Positions 53,892 through 62,557 are shown, numbered from the stretch's first letter. The stretch is 64,000 bases of DNA from DATEUP01 sp041485285 (GCA_041485285.1 JBGPJF010000005.1:1-64000), one strand, 5' to 3'. Notes: generated from the letters alone by a model not told the origin. Numbers and translations are program-made.

Positions 53892-55540
53892 CACGCCGCC
53901 CCCTTCGGTGCAACGGTGTAGGAGAGGATGCGCGGGCTGCGCGCGCCGCCACACACGGACGCGATCGCGGCGGAAAGCTTGGCCGCGTCACAGGGCCCCG
54001 CCTCCGCGATGGCTGAGCTTTCGAGGCCCAGCGCGGCCGAGAGTGCATGCAGTTCGAGGGGCCGGTGGTGCGACCCGGGCAACGCACGCCCCACATCGGC
54101 CGAGAGACCCTCCGGCGAGACGACGGCCATGAGCGGCAGGCCCTCGGCCTGCGCTTCCCGCAAGGCTGAAAGGCCCCCCACGATCCCGCGCCCCTCCGTA
54201 ACCACGACGACGAAATCCTTGGAGTGGCGCGCAAGCGCGCAGGCCACCCCGATGCCCTCCCCCCAATCGCCGTAGTAAAGAGGGTTCAGCCCCGAGAGAG
54301 CGATGCGCCACTCGGGCGGCGCTTCCACCACGAGCGACGACCCCTTGCGTCCGTCCACGAACGCTTGCGCGCCCTCGATCCCGATCCGCATGCCGTGCTG
54401 CGCAGGCAACGCCGGTGCGCGCGAAGGGAGCACCTGGGCAACGACCTTGTCGAGCATGTCAATGCGCTTCTCATCCACGGGCGGGGTTACGCCCGCGAAG
54501 CGCCCGAGCCCGTCGGCCACGTCCCACGGTGTGAGCTCGCCGCCGCGGGCGATGAACACCTTCCCCCGCACCTGGATTTGGATCCCATCCTTGTTGGCGA
54601 TCTCCGAGAGCCGCGTCTCCACGTAAGGCTCCATCTCCTCGACGACAAGGACGCGCTTCGCCTTGCGCATCGCGGCCCCCAGCATTGCGCGCGGGAGCGG
54701 GTAGGAGGTCGCGAGCTTCACGAGCTGCACCGCGCTCTCCATCCCGATGAGCGCCAGCGCATCGCGGGTCGGGCCGTAGGCGGCTCCGACGGCTACGACG
54801 AGCATGTCCGTGGGCGGCGAGAGTTCAACGCGGTTGAAGGGGAGCGTCTCCATGGCCGTCGCGATCGCGTCGAGGCGGCGCACCCGCGCGGCCGTTGCCG
54901 CCTCCCCGCCGTAGGCGCCAAGCGGAGCGGACGTAAGCGCGGGCGGCGCGGGCGCGAGTTTGGCGGCTTTCGGCGGCGCCTGGGGGGTCACGTCCATCAG
55001 CACGCGCGAATCCAAAAGCCGGACGCCGACGCGGAGCATGATGGGCTGCCGCCACGCCTCGGAGAGCCCCGCTGCGCCCCGCGCCGCGTGCAGCGCCTCT
55101 TGGGGAGAATACGGCTCGATGATTGGCATGTAAAGCTCGCGAGCGAGGTAGCGGCTGTCGATCTCGCCGGGGGTCATCTCGCATCCAGGGTCCTCAATCA
55201 CGACGACCACGAGGCCCGTCGTCGTCCCCCGCTCGGCAAACGAGTGAAGCGCTGCGGCCCCTGCGGCGAAGCAACGCGACGGCAGGACAACGGCGGCGGC
55301 CTTCCCCACCGATGCCGTAGCGATCGCGGACTCGACGGCCCGAGCCGGCGACAGGTGCAGCTCAACCCCCGGCCGCTCCCCCTTGCGCTCGCCCTGGCAG
55401 GCCGCGGCCACCTCCGCGGACTTCACCGACTCGTGGACGGAGACCGTGTCGACGCCCGATTCAATGAGCCCGAGCGCCAGCGCCTCCGAGCCCCACATCA
55501 ACCGGGGCGGCCCGGCCGATCTGCTCGCCCCCTTTGCCAC
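53891..55540 (-). CDS. iorA: IorA-like protein lacking thiamine diphosphate and iron-sulfur motifs
   Basis: 549 residues. It is clearly related to indolepyruvate ferredoxin oxidoreductase alpha: E-D-P-G-C, I-D-S-R-Y, I-I-E-P-Y-S-P-Q-E-A and L-S-E at about 150-200, and the central domain II. But where IorA has G-D-S-T-F...N for Mg-thiamine diphosphate it reads T-E-G-R-G...S. The N-terminal Y-P-G-T-P-S-S-E substrate loop reads V-H-E-S-V-K-S-A-E. The C-terminal ferredoxin domain with eight Cys is missing: the protein stops at the end of the thiamine-binding fold. The frame is intact, so it is a conserved, repurposed homologue rather than a pseudogene. Start chosen by a TATA-like element at 55575-55584; GTG 55567 is possible. 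Confidence 0.75.
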   Translation of the reverse strand: MAKGASRSAGPPRLMWGSEALALGLIESGVDTVSVHESVKSAEVAAACQGERKGERPGVELHLSPARAVESAIATASVGKAAAVVLPSRCFAAGAAALHSFAERGTTTGLVVVVIEDPGCEMTPGEIDSRYLARELYMPIIEPYSPQEALHAARGAAGLSEAWRQPIMLRVGVRLLDSRVLMDVTPQAPPKAAKLAPAPPALTSAPLGAYGGEAATAARVRRLDAIATAMETLPFNRVELSPPTDMLVVAVGAAYGPTRDALALIGMESAVQLVKLATSYPLPRAMLGAAMRKAKRVLVVEEMEPYVETRLSEIANKDGIQIQVRGKVFIARGGELTPWDVADGLGRFAGVTPPVDEKRIDMLDKVVAQVLPSRAPALPAQHGMRIGIEGAQAFVDGRKGSSLVVEAPPEWRIALSGLNPLYYGDWGEGIGVACALARHSKDFVVVVTEGRGIVGGLSALREAQAEGLPLMAVVSPEGLSADVGRALPGSHHRPLELHALSAALGLESSAIAEAGPCDAAKLSAAIASVCGGARSPRILSYTVAPKGAA

Positions 55541-55663
55541 CTCGCAAGCCCCGGGAGCGGAAAGCACGAGCCTCTCTCATAATCCATCGCCCGCGCGCGG
55601 AGCGCCTCCCATTGCCGCCGCGCGCGAAAACCCCCCGCGGGTCATCCCGGCGCGGCCCCACCC

Positions 55664-55675
55664 AAATGCTTATGC
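55664..55675 (+). promoter_or_regulatory. TATA-like element before the DHp-like helical gene
   Basis: aaatgcttatgc, about 30-41 bases before ATG 55705. Confidence 0.4.
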
Positions 55676-55704
55676 AACCTCCGGCGGTTCGCTGGTTGAC
55701 TCCA

Positions 55705-55983
55705 ATGGCGAAGAAAACGAAAGCGAGGCGGAAGCCGAAGAGGAGCAAGACCCGCAGGGCTTCCAAGGCAAAGGCCCCGCGCAAGAAGGCGGGCTTGAGC
55801 CCCGAGGTCTTCAACTCGGGGATGCACGACTTCACCAACCTCGCGACCGCGCTCCGCGCGTACCTCGAGCTGCTTTCCACCCAAGGGACCCTCGATGACA
55901 AGCAAAAGTATTACGTCGCGAGGTCGCGCGAGCAGGTCGAGATGTTGATCGACCTCGTGCGCGAGTTGAAGGAAAAACTCTAG
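55705..55983 (+). CDS. Small Lys-rich protein with histidine-kinase-dimerisation-like helices
   Basis: 92 residues. The first 28 are almost all Lys, Arg, Ala and Pro, suited to nucleic-acid binding or as a flexible tail. The rest forms two helices; the first, H-D-F-T-N-L-A-T-A-L-R-A-Y-L-E-L-L, closely resembles the H-box of sensor kinase dimerisation (DHp) domains with its phospho-accepting His, and the second ends in L-I-D-L-V-R-E-L. There is no ATPase domain. It could be a phosphotransfer-like or purely dimerising protein. Confidence 0.6.
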   Translation: MAKKTKARRKPKRSKTRRASKAKAPRKKAGLSPEVFNSGMHDFTNLATALRAYLELLSTQGTLDDKQKYYVARSREQVEMLIDLVRELKEKL

Positions 55984-56049
55984 CACGTTCCGCGCCGCGG
56001 CCCGCCGTTGCATGCTCTGTCATTCGTGATTCAGAGACATCCAGCCAGT

Positions 56050-56059
56050 CTTCATATAT
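56050..56059. promoter_or_regulatory. Orphan TATA-like box between convergent genes
   Basis: cttcatatat is one of the best TATA matches in the window but stands in the 196 bases between two converging genes, with no reading frame after it on the plus strand. It may drive a small RNA (about 56080-56180) or be chance. Confidence 0.35.
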
Positions 56060-56179
56060 CGTCAACGCCAAGGATCATGCTGTAGATCAGGCGCGCCTGG
56101 GCCTCTTATTACCTCCACCCCCACCCGGGACCCAGGTGCGTTTGGTCTCAAACCTTCTTCCGCGAGCGGAGCGGCCGAA

Positions 56180-56842
56180 CTAAGCTGGGGCGCCGGCTGC
56201 AATCAGGCCTTTGGCGCGCAGGAAAGCGCTCACAGCCGCCTTGCAGCGCTCTTCGACCGAGGCAAGCGCGCCCCCCTCGATGACTTGGAAGCGGGCGGGC
56301 TCGGCCGCGGCCGCTCTTCGGTAGTTTTCCTGCACCTTCGCCAGGAATTCCGGCGTCTCGAAGATCGAGGTCTTGCCTCGCGCCTTGACGCGCTCGATGC
56401 ACCGGGCCGGGTCGTCAACGATGAGCAACGTCAGGTCGGGGACGAGGAGCCACGGCTCGTGCAGGGAACGGAGCCACTTCAGCGGGTCGGTACCCCGGGC
56501 CGCCACGGTCTCCGCCAAGGCGGCCCCTTGATACGCGACCGTGGAGTCGAAGTAGCGGTCGCAGACAATTACGGCACCAAGCGCCACCTCCGCCCGCATC
56601 GCATCGACATGGTGCGCGCGGTCGGCAAGGAAGAGGAACGTCTGCGTGAGGGGGTCAACCCGCAGCGTGTGCGACTTGCGCACCGCCTCGCCGAGCCACG
56701 ACGAGGTCGGCTCGCGCTGGACGGCCGCCTTTACCCCCGCTGCCGCGAGCCACCGGCCGAGCGAGGCGACGACCGTCGACTTGCCCGTGCCGTCGATGCC
56801 CTCGACAGTGATGAGCGCTCCCCGCGCAACCCCGTCAGCCAC
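56180..56842 (-). CDS. tmk: Thymidylate kinase
   Basis: 220 residues. It phosphorylates dTMP to dTDP for DNA synthesis. The P-loop is G-I-D-G-T-G-K-S-T, the D-R-Y-F-D-S-T-V-A-Y-Q-G motif follows, and the LID region has R-V-K-A-R-G-K-T with a basic residue. Length is normal. GTG 56842 is the only reasonable start ahead of the P-loop. It is alone between an orphan promoter region and the ArsR-type gene upstream. Confidence 0.93.
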   Translation of the reverse strand: MADGVARGALITVEGIDGTGKSTVVASLGRWLAAAGVKAAVQREPTSSWLGEAVRKSHTLRVDPLTQTFLFLADRAHHVDAMRAEVALGAVIVCDRYFDSTVAYQGAALAETVAARGTDPLKWLRSLHEPWLLVPDLTLLIVDDPARCIERVKARGKTSIFETPEFLAKVQENYRRAAAAEPARFQVIEGGALASVEERCKAAVSAFLRAKGLIAAGAPA

Positions 56843-57038
56843 GTGCGGTCGAACTCCACGGCCCGCGATAAACCCATCCGCGCTCGCAGCCTGCCGAGCG
56901 CCAACCTCTACTAGACCCCACCCACACCTCCCTCACGAATTGCGCGGTTAAGAGCGGAGGGGGGAGTAGACCGAAAGCGCACGCTCGTCGTTCGGAGTTT
57001 GCCGGGCGGGAGCGACCCTCCCCACTTTGCCCGCCCGG

Positions 57039-57341
57039 CTATAGGAGCGTGATCACGACATCTTCAGGGTGGAGAATCCGGCGCGCCTTGTCCGTCGGGT
57101 AATAGTAAATCCACTTGCGGCCCTCGTCGACCCGCTTCACCAGGTCCGCCTCTTGCAGCTTCTGGAGCTGCTTGAAGATCGAGCTCTTGCTGCGCCCGAG
57201 CTTGTTGGCGATGTCAGTGCCCGTCATCTGCCGCTGGTCGAGCAATTTGAGGATCGAGATGCGCTCCTCGGAGGCCAGCGCGTCGAACACTTTCGAGGTA
57301 AGCGTGACCCGCTTCCACATTTCCACTTGTTTCACCTTCAA
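57039..57341 (-). CDS. ArsR-type winged-helix transcriptional regulator
   Basis: 100 residues, one winged helix-turn-helix: L-A-S-E-E-R-I-S-I-L-K-L-L, then T-G-T-D-I-A-N-K-L-G-R-S-K-S-S-I-F-K-Q-L recognition helix and a W-I-Y-Y-Y-P wing. No metal-binding Cys pairs, so the signal is unknown. The TATA element TTAAATAGA on the minus strand (57394-57403) lies about 55 bases upstream. The target genes are not evident. Confidence 0.85.
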   Translation of the reverse strand: MKVKQVEMWKRVTLTSKVFDALASEERISILKLLDQRQMTGTDIANKLGRSKSSIFKQLQKLQEADLVKRVDEGRKWIYYYPTDKARRILHPEDVVITLL

Positions 57342-57393
57342 GCACCCGAGAGCGAACTCCCGGTTGCCTCTATCCGTGCCCTCTTGCTCAGAA

Positions 57394-57403
57394 TCTATTT
57401 AAG
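57394..57403 (-). promoter_or_regulatory. TATA box for the ArsR-type regulator gene
   Basis: On the minus strand CTTAAATAGA, a strong archaeal TATA box; it lies in the 385-base gap (57342-57726) that otherwise holds only the promoter of the GTPase gene and no recognisable RNA or protein gene. Confidence 0.6.
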
Positions 57404-57657
57404 GGCTTGCCCAAAAGGGGGCTTGATAAACATAATAATGGATCTGAAGGGCAGCTGTTACGATTTTGGATTCCCTTGAGGCCGCGTTCGATCCACGAAT
57501 AAGCAGTCGGGGCACGCGCGCTTTGCAACTATCGGGCCGCCCCCACCGGGGAATGGCCGCAGCGCTTTGCTTCGCATGGAAACCAAACGTGGTTTCGCGC
57601 AACGAAAAAAGACCAGCCCAGTCGAAAGGCGTCTGGACACGCGCGCAGGGGTAGGGA

Positions 57658-57667
57658 CAGTTTATAG
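57658..57667 (+). promoter_or_regulatory. TATA box for the GTPase-PIN operon
   Basis: cagtttatag, about 60-69 bases before ATG 57727, so the mRNA has a leader of about 35 bases. Confidence 0.6.
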
Positions 57668-57726
57668 GGCGCGGGGGATTATTCCACCCGTCGCGCGGCC
57701 CTTCAAGTGGAGATTGGGGTGAGTCT

Positions 57727-58392
57727 ATGCCGGCCGAAGAATCCAAGATCCGGTTCAAGAAAATCAAGGTCGGTTCCGACCAGCCGGCGCCCGCGCCGGA
57801 GAAGGTCGTGGCGCCCCCGGCCCCCCCGGCCGTTGCCGGAGGGCGCGCAGGCGGCGAGTCGGACCCCATCACGAAGCTCTCGAAGAAAATCTGCCTGCTT
57901 GGAAACCCGGCCGTCGGCAAGACGAGCCTGATCCGCGCGTTCGTGTACGAGACCTTCGAGGACGAGTACATCTCGACCATCGGGTCCAAGGTGTCCAAGA
58001 AGGAGGTCGAGTTCTTCGACGAGGAGGCCAAGAAGTACTACCAGGTCTCGCTCATCATCTGGGACATTGCAGGGCAGCAGACCTTCAAGCATGTCAAGCA
58101 GGCCTACTACCGGGGCGCCAAGGGCGCGCTCGTCGTGGCCGACGTGACGCGCGTCACGACCCTCCAGAGCATCGAAGACTGGGTCAAGAGCCTGGTTGAA
58201 GTCGTGGGCAATGTGCCCATGATCATCTTGCTCAACAAGACCGACCTGATCGACCAGATCAAGTTCTCGCTGGCCGACATCCAGGACCTCGCAACGAAAT
58301 ACAAGGCCAAGAGCCTCCTGTGTTCGGCGAAAACGGGGAAGAACGTCGAAAGGGCTTTCCTCGACCTCGCGAAGATGATGGTCGCAGAGTGA
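57727..58392 (+). CDS. Ras-like small GTPase with Pro-rich N-terminal extension
   Basis: 221 residues. After a 48-residue Lys/Pro/Ala-rich leader comes a complete G domain: G-N-P-A-V-G-K-T-S (P-loop), a switch I Thr in I-S-T-I-G, D-I-A-G-Q-Q (G3 with catalytic Gln), N-K-T-D (G4) and S-A-K (G5). There is no C-terminal lipidation Cys. It belongs with archaeal Ras/Rab-type GTPases, whose roles are little known. The PIN-TPR gene starts 26 bases later and is probably its partner. Confidence 0.9.
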   Translation: MPAEESKIRFKKIKVGSDQPAPAPEKVVAPPAPPAVAGGRAGGESDPITKLSKKICLLGNPAVGKTSLIRAFVYETFEDEYISTIGSKVSKKEVEFFDEEAKKYYQVSLIIWDIAGQQTFKHVKQAYYRGAKGALVVADVTRVTTLQSIEDWVKSLVEVVGNVPMIILLNKTDLIDQIKFSLADIQDLATKYKAKSLLCSAKTGKNVERAFLDLAKMMVAE

Positions 58393-58418
58393 CCCCCGCC
58401 GGGGGTGAGGTGGGCCCC

Positions 58419-60395
58419 ATGGCACGCGCATTCGTCATCGATTCGAACTTCTACATCTCGGTCTCGCGGACGCGGATCGAGGGGGCGCTCGAAGAGCTCA
58501 TCAACTGGTCGCGGGAGGGCCACGGCGAGCTGCACACGTCGGTGCGCGTCTTGGAGGAGATCCGCACGGTCCCGAATTACGGGACGAAGGCGACCATGGT
58601 GGAGCTCGTCGAGAAGCACTTCAAGGTGCACCAGGTCGCGACCGAGAAAATCGTCGCCCTCCAGCGGCTCATCGGCGTTTCAGCGGCTCCCCAGGACACC
58701 GACCTCTCCCTGATGGCGCTCTCCGCGGAGCTGACGGCGCAGGGCCACGCAACCACCCTCGTGACGGACGACTTCAAGATCACCAAGACCGCCCCCAAGA
58801 TCCCCCAGCACTTCGAGGTCATCTCGCCTTCGGTCTTCCTGCTGCAGGTTTCGAACGACTGCACGGGGAACCGCAAGGTCCGCTTCAAGGACCTGCACCG
58901 AAAGGTTCGCCGCTTCGAGATCGAGTACATGCTCTCAAGGCGCGACATCTACGACGCACAGCCGAAGCTCGATTGGCTGATCGACTCGATGATCGGCTCG
59001 CTCGCCAACGTGAGCCCGGAGGGCAGCGCGGCGCCAGCACCCGCGCCGGTGCCGTTGGTCCCCGATGCGGCGCCCGGCGAGGAAGGCGACGACGTCCAGG
59101 CGCTCGAGCGGTACCTGCGCGGAGAGCGCGTGCGCCCCTCGAAGCTGAAAGCGTTCGAGCACCTCCTGCCGTTCACCAACACGCTGCGCGACCTCGACCA
59201 TGTGCGGCGCGAGGTCGCCAAGCTCGCGGGCGAAGGCAAGACCCAGAAGGCGCTGGAGGCCCTTGACCGGCGCCTCAACGGGATGAAGACGGAACTCCAG
59301 GTCGGCTTCGCCTCGATCCCGCCGCGCGACGCAGACCTCCTCTACAAGACGTTCTCGCCGAAGCTTGCCGACCTCCAGTACATCGCCGCGATGATCCACC
59401 TCTCGCTTGGCGAGATGGACCAGGGCGAAGCGCGCCTCAACGACACGGCGCTGCTCGGGCTGTTTGCAGAAAACGGCGGGATCGCACTGGAGGCCAACTA
59501 CCTCCTGTCGCTGATCTACCTGTACCAACTCGAGTACGAACAGGCCTCCGGCCAATTTGCGCTCGTCGACCTGCTCGCCCAGCGCCTCATGCGCGAGGAC
59601 GCTCGCACCCGGGCGCTCGTGGGCAAGGCGCTCGCGGAATTCCTGCGCGGCGAGTCGGCGGAAGCCTCCGCCGCGATGGTCGATGTGTACCACGCGATCG
59701 AGAAGGACCCGAAGGCCGGCGTCCAGGTGCTCGAGGACTTCGGCGACCACCTGGCGAACTTTTCGCTCCCGCAAATCGCCGTTGACTTCTACGAAGAGGC
59801 GATGGAGTGCGCGGCCGAGGTCGACGACCATGAAGCGCTCGAGCGACTCGTCACCAAAGCGAAACGCTCGCACTTCGCCACGGGCCGCTCGGTCGGTGAG
59901 GTTGCAAAGAAGATCTCCGAGCTCGTGAACCGTGCCCACGAGTTCAAGAGCGTGGAGGCGCGCGCGCGCTTTGACGCCGAGAAGGCGAACCTGCTCCAGA
60001 TGGTCGAGACCATGCAGGGGCCGCTGCCTTACACGACGAAGGATTGGACCTCGGGCGGCGACCTCCCGCACGAGCTGCGCGAGCGGATGGAAGTTTCTTC
60101 GGTGGTGCAGAACCGCAAGTTGGACGGCGGCTTCGAGACCGTAGCGATCGCGTACGCGCCTTCGCTTGGCAAAATCGCCGTGTTCTTGCCGCCCCAGCTC
60201 GCGGATCAAGACATCTCGCGGGCGGGGCTCCAGCTCAACGAATCGGGACACTTCAAGGTCCTCCCCGCCCCGAAGGAACTTGCCGATGTCCACGAGGCGC
60301 GGGCGATCATCGGCGGCCAAGGCTCGAACGACATCAAGATCGACCGCGTGGCGGGGATCGCTAGCTTCTTCGTGCGTGCCCCGCCCGAGAAGTAG
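58419..60395 (+). CDS. PIN-domain protein fused to TPR-like helical repeats
   Basis: 658 residues from ATG 58419. Residues 1-150 form a PIN nuclease fold with the acidic residues V-I-D-S-N (Asp8), E-E-I, D-T-D-L-S-L and V-T-D-D; such domains usually cut RNA. A Pro-rich linker and about 350 residues of TPR-like helices (L-E-A-N-Y-L-L-S-L-I-Y, Y-E-E-A-M-E-C-A) follow, then a final alpha/beta domain (about 560-655). It is expressed with the GTPase upstream, suggesting GTP-controlled RNA cleavage; that is inference. Confidence 0.78.
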   Translation: MARAFVIDSNFYISVSRTRIEGALEELINWSREGHGELHTSVRVLEEIRTVPNYGTKATMVELVEKHFKVHQVATEKIVALQRLIGVSAAPQDTDLSLMALSAELTAQGHATTLVTDDFKITKTAPKIPQHFEVISPSVFLLQVSNDCTGNRKVRFKDLHRKVRRFEIEYMLSRRDIYDAQPKLDWLIDSMIGSLANVSPEGSAAPAPAPVPLVPDAAPGEEGDDVQALERYLRGERVRPSKLKAFEHLLPFTNTLRDLDHVRREVAKLAGEGKTQKALEALDRRLNGMKTELQVGFASIPPRDADLLYKTFSPKLADLQYIAAMIHLSLGEMDQGEARLNDTALLGLFAENGGIALEANYLLSLIYLYQLEYEQASGQFALVDLLAQRLMREDARTRALVGKALAEFLRGESAEASAAMVDVYHAIEKDPKAGVQVLEDFGDHLANFSLPQIAVDFYEEAMECAAEVDDHEALERLVTKAKRSHFATGRSVGEVAKKISELVNRAHEFKSVEARARFDAEKANLLQMVETMQGPLPYTTKDWTSGGDLPHELRERMEVSSVVQNRKLDGGFETVAIAYAPSLGKIAVFLPPQLADQDISRAGLQLNESGHFKVLPAPKELADVHEARAIIGGQGSNDIKIDRVAGIASFFVRAPPEK

Positions 60396-60476
60396 CGGGG
60401 CCCCCGCAAAGGCCCACCTTGGTTGGCCCAAGCCTCCACAAAGCTTATCGAATACCCGCCGCAAGGGAAAGGCCCG

Positions 60477-61109
60477 ATGCTACAGGTGCTCCGCCGTGTA
60501 AAATTCGGAAAGCGCGGGTGGCCCCTCGTCGCCGTTGTGGTCGCGGTGGTCCTCGCCGTCGCCGGGCTGGCCGGCGTCACGGTCCTTGCGGGTGGGGGCG
60601 GGCCGCGCACGCATTTTTTCGAGGTCACGTTCGAAGTCGGTTCGAACGAGTCCGACCTTGGAACCGGGATGCTCGCCTACGACGACCAAACGTATTTCGA
60701 GGTGAACCTCACGGACGAGCGCATCGTCGCCGTCGAGGTTCGCCTCGAGTGGAGCGACCAGGGGAACACGCCGCTCGCCGATCCGTTTGTGGATCTCGCG
60801 ATTTTCAACGAAACGCGCGACATCGTGTCGATCGCCGAAATCCACGCACCCGGGGGGACGCTGCACGTCGATGTGGCAAATCCCATCCCCCCGAACGGCA
60901 CGGTCTCGGCCAATGACAGCGGGGAAGCGGTTGCGGCCGCAAGTGCCGGGGTGAACAATACGACGGCGGGCCAAGGGACTTGGGGGTTTTTCTTGTCCGC
61001 GCAAGCACCGACTCGGGTTCGACCGTATGTGGGCGCCTCCATCCACTACCAGCTTTGGATTACGGTGTTCACCTACGAGGGGACGGCCATCGTGGTGGCC
61101 GGAAAGTGA
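60477..61109 (+). CDS. Membrane-anchored extracellular protein of unknown function
   Basis: 210 residues from ATG 60477. A basic N-terminus is followed by one membrane helix (about 14-38) and a beta-rich ectodomain with several N-x-S/T sites and no cysteines. The TATA-like aagcttatcg at 60438-60447 is 30-39 bases before the ATG. No family recognised. Confidence 0.7.
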   Translation: MLQVLRRVKFGKRGWPLVAVVVAVVLAVAGLAGVTVLAGGGGPRTHFFEVTFEVGSNESDLGTGMLAYDDQTYFEVNLTDERIVAVEVRLEWSDQGNTPLADPFVDLAIFNETRDIVSIAEIHAPGGTLHVDVANPIPPNGTVSANDSGEAVAAASAGVNNTTAGQGTWGFFLSAQAPTRVRPYVGASIHYQLWITVFTYEGTAIVVAGK

Positions 61110-61164
61110 AAATGGGGTGGGCTGGCTCCGTTTTGTGGGCGACTCGCGCCGTTCACCATGATGG

Positions 61165-61174
61165 CTTTAAATCG
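61165..61174 (+). promoter_or_regulatory. TATA-like box for nadA
   Basis: ctttaaatcg, centred about 28 bases before ATG 61198; the transcript is nearly leaderless. Confidence 0.55.
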
Positions 61175-61197
61175 AAGCACCGACAGTTGAACGATTG

Positions 61198-62163
61198 ATG
61201 CTCCGCGTCGTGCCCCAAGGGGAAAATGAGGTTCAGGCCCCCGGCGAGGGGCTCACTTCGATCCAGCAGCGGATCCACGACCTGAAGCGCGAAAACGACA
61301 TCATGCTCCTCGCCCACAACTACCAGTACCCCGAGATCCAGGCCGTAGCCGACATCCGCGGCGACACGCTCGAGCTCTGCTTCGCGGCGACCAAGGTCGA
61401 GCAGGCGAACATCGTCTTCTGCGGCGTCGACTTCATGGCCGAGATGGCGAAGGTGCTCAACCCGAGCAAGCGCGTGTTCATCCCCGACGACAAGGCGTTC
61501 TGCCCGCTCGCGGGGATGGCCGATGTCGAAGGCGTGCAACTCATGAAGGAGCACCACCCGGGCGCCGCGGTGGTTGCCTATGTCAACTCCAGCTCCGCGG
61601 TCAAGGCGATCGCGGATGTGGTCTGCGCGAGCGCCAACGCGCTCGCCGTGTGCCGGAGTCTCAAGGAGAGGGAGATCATCTTTGCGCCCGACCAGAACTT
61701 CGGGCAGTACCTGCAGGAGCACATGCCCGAGAAGAAAGTGCACATCTGGGCCGGGTACTGCCACGTGCACCAGAACATGACACCGCTCCAGGTCAACGAC
61801 CTGCAGAAGGCGCACCCCGACGCGGAGGTCGTGGTGCACCCCGAGTGCCCGCCCGACGTCATTGCGACGGCTGAATATGTCGGGTCGACCGGCGGAATGC
61901 TGAAGCACGTGCGCGAGTCGCCGAAGAAGGAATTCATCATCGGCTCCGAACGCGAGTTGACCTATGCGATGAAGGTCGCCTCGCCGGACAAAACCTTCTA
62001 CACCCTGCCGCGCGCCGTGTGCCCTACGCACAAGAAGATTACGCTGCGCAAGCTGCTTCACACGATGGAGAGCCTCGATCCCGAGGTGTTGCTCTCGGAC
62101 GACGTGATCATGGGCGCCCAGCGTTCGGTGCGGCGCATGCTCGAGTTCGCGCCGCGCGAATAG
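61198..62163 (+). CDS. nadA: Quinolinate synthase
   Basis: 321 residues from ATG 61198 (TTG 61195 is adjacent). It condenses iminoaspartate and dihydroxyacetone phosphate to quinolinate in NAD synthesis. The three iron-sulfur cysteines are seen in V-F-C-G-V, H-P-E-C-P and A-V-C-P-T-H. Also typical are A-H-N-Y-Q near residue 40, Y-V-N-S-S-S-A and the late T-F-Y-T-L. NadB and NadC are not nearby; the next gene is a TfoX-like protein 12 bases on. Confidence 0.95.
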   Translation: MLRVVPQGENEVQAPGEGLTSIQQRIHDLKRENDIMLLAHNYQYPEIQAVADIRGDTLELCFAATKVEQANIVFCGVDFMAEMAKVLNPSKRVFIPDDKAFCPLAGMADVEGVQLMKEHHPGAAVVAYVNSSSAVKAIADVVCASANALAVCRSLKEREIIFAPDQNFGQYLQEHMPEKKVHIWAGYCHVHQNMTPLQVNDLQKAHPDAEVVVHPECPPDVIATAEYVGSTGGMLKHVRESPKKEFIIGSERELTYAMKVASPDKTFYTLPRAVCPTHKKITLRKLLHTMESLDPEVLLSDDVIMGAQRSVRRMLEFAPRE

Positions 62164-62174
62164 GGGGACGGCCT

Positions 62175-62552
62175 GTGGCGATGCCCAAGCCGGACCCGAA
62201 GGCGGTCAAGACGTTCGAGGCGCTTGTGGCCCATGCGCCCGGCGCGACGCTAAAGCCGATGTTCGGCAATTTCGGGGCGTTCACAAACGGTCACATGTTC
62301 GCAGGGGTCTTCGGGACAGCAGTGTTCGTTCGCCTGAACGAGACCGACCGCGCGGCCGCATTGAAGTTGCCCGGCGCCGACCTTTTCGCACCGATGAAAG
62401 GGCGGCCCATGAAGGAATACGTCGTGCTGCCAGCCGCTGAGCTTGCAGATAAATCGAAGTCAAAGTCCTGGGTTTCAAGATCGGTGAAATACGTCAACAC
62501 GATTCCTCCGAAGGGCAAGACACCCGTTCCTGGTAAGGGCCGGAAGAAGTGA
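62175..62552 (+). CDS. TfoX/Sxy N-terminal-domain family protein
   Basis: 125 residues from GTG 62175 (GGGGGA ribosome site; ATG 62181 possible). M-F-G-N-F-G-A-F-T-N-G-H-M-F-A-G-V, V-R-L, and the G-R-P-M-K-E-Y-V-V-L-P strand are hallmarks of this small domain, known from competence regulators but widespread with unclear roles. Lys-rich C-terminus. Downstream of nadA in the same direction, convergent with the toxin-antitoxin pair. Confidence 0.8.
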   Translation: MAMPKPDPKAVKTFEALVAHAPGATLKPMFGNFGAFTNGHMFAGVFGTAVFVRLNETDRAAALKLPGADLFAPMKGRPMKEYVVLPAAELADKSKSKSWVSRSVKYVNTIPPKGKTPVPGKGRKK

Positions 62553-62557
62553 CGGCA

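Noticed and set aside
53891..55540. IorA-like gene as a pseudogene
   Set aside because: The frame is open over its full length, codon use is like the neighbours and it is coupled to an intact partner, so loss of motifs looks selected rather than decay.
57440..57660. A possible tRNA in the gap before the GTPase gene, because of a gttcgatcc string
   Set aside because: The flanking bases cannot pair into a T arm, and no acceptor or anticodon stem is found on either strand.
57399..58031. Minus-strand frame of 210 codons
   Set aside because: It covers the promoter region and the 5' part of the GTPase gene in antisense and shows no protein features; the GTPase motifs on the plus strand are complete.
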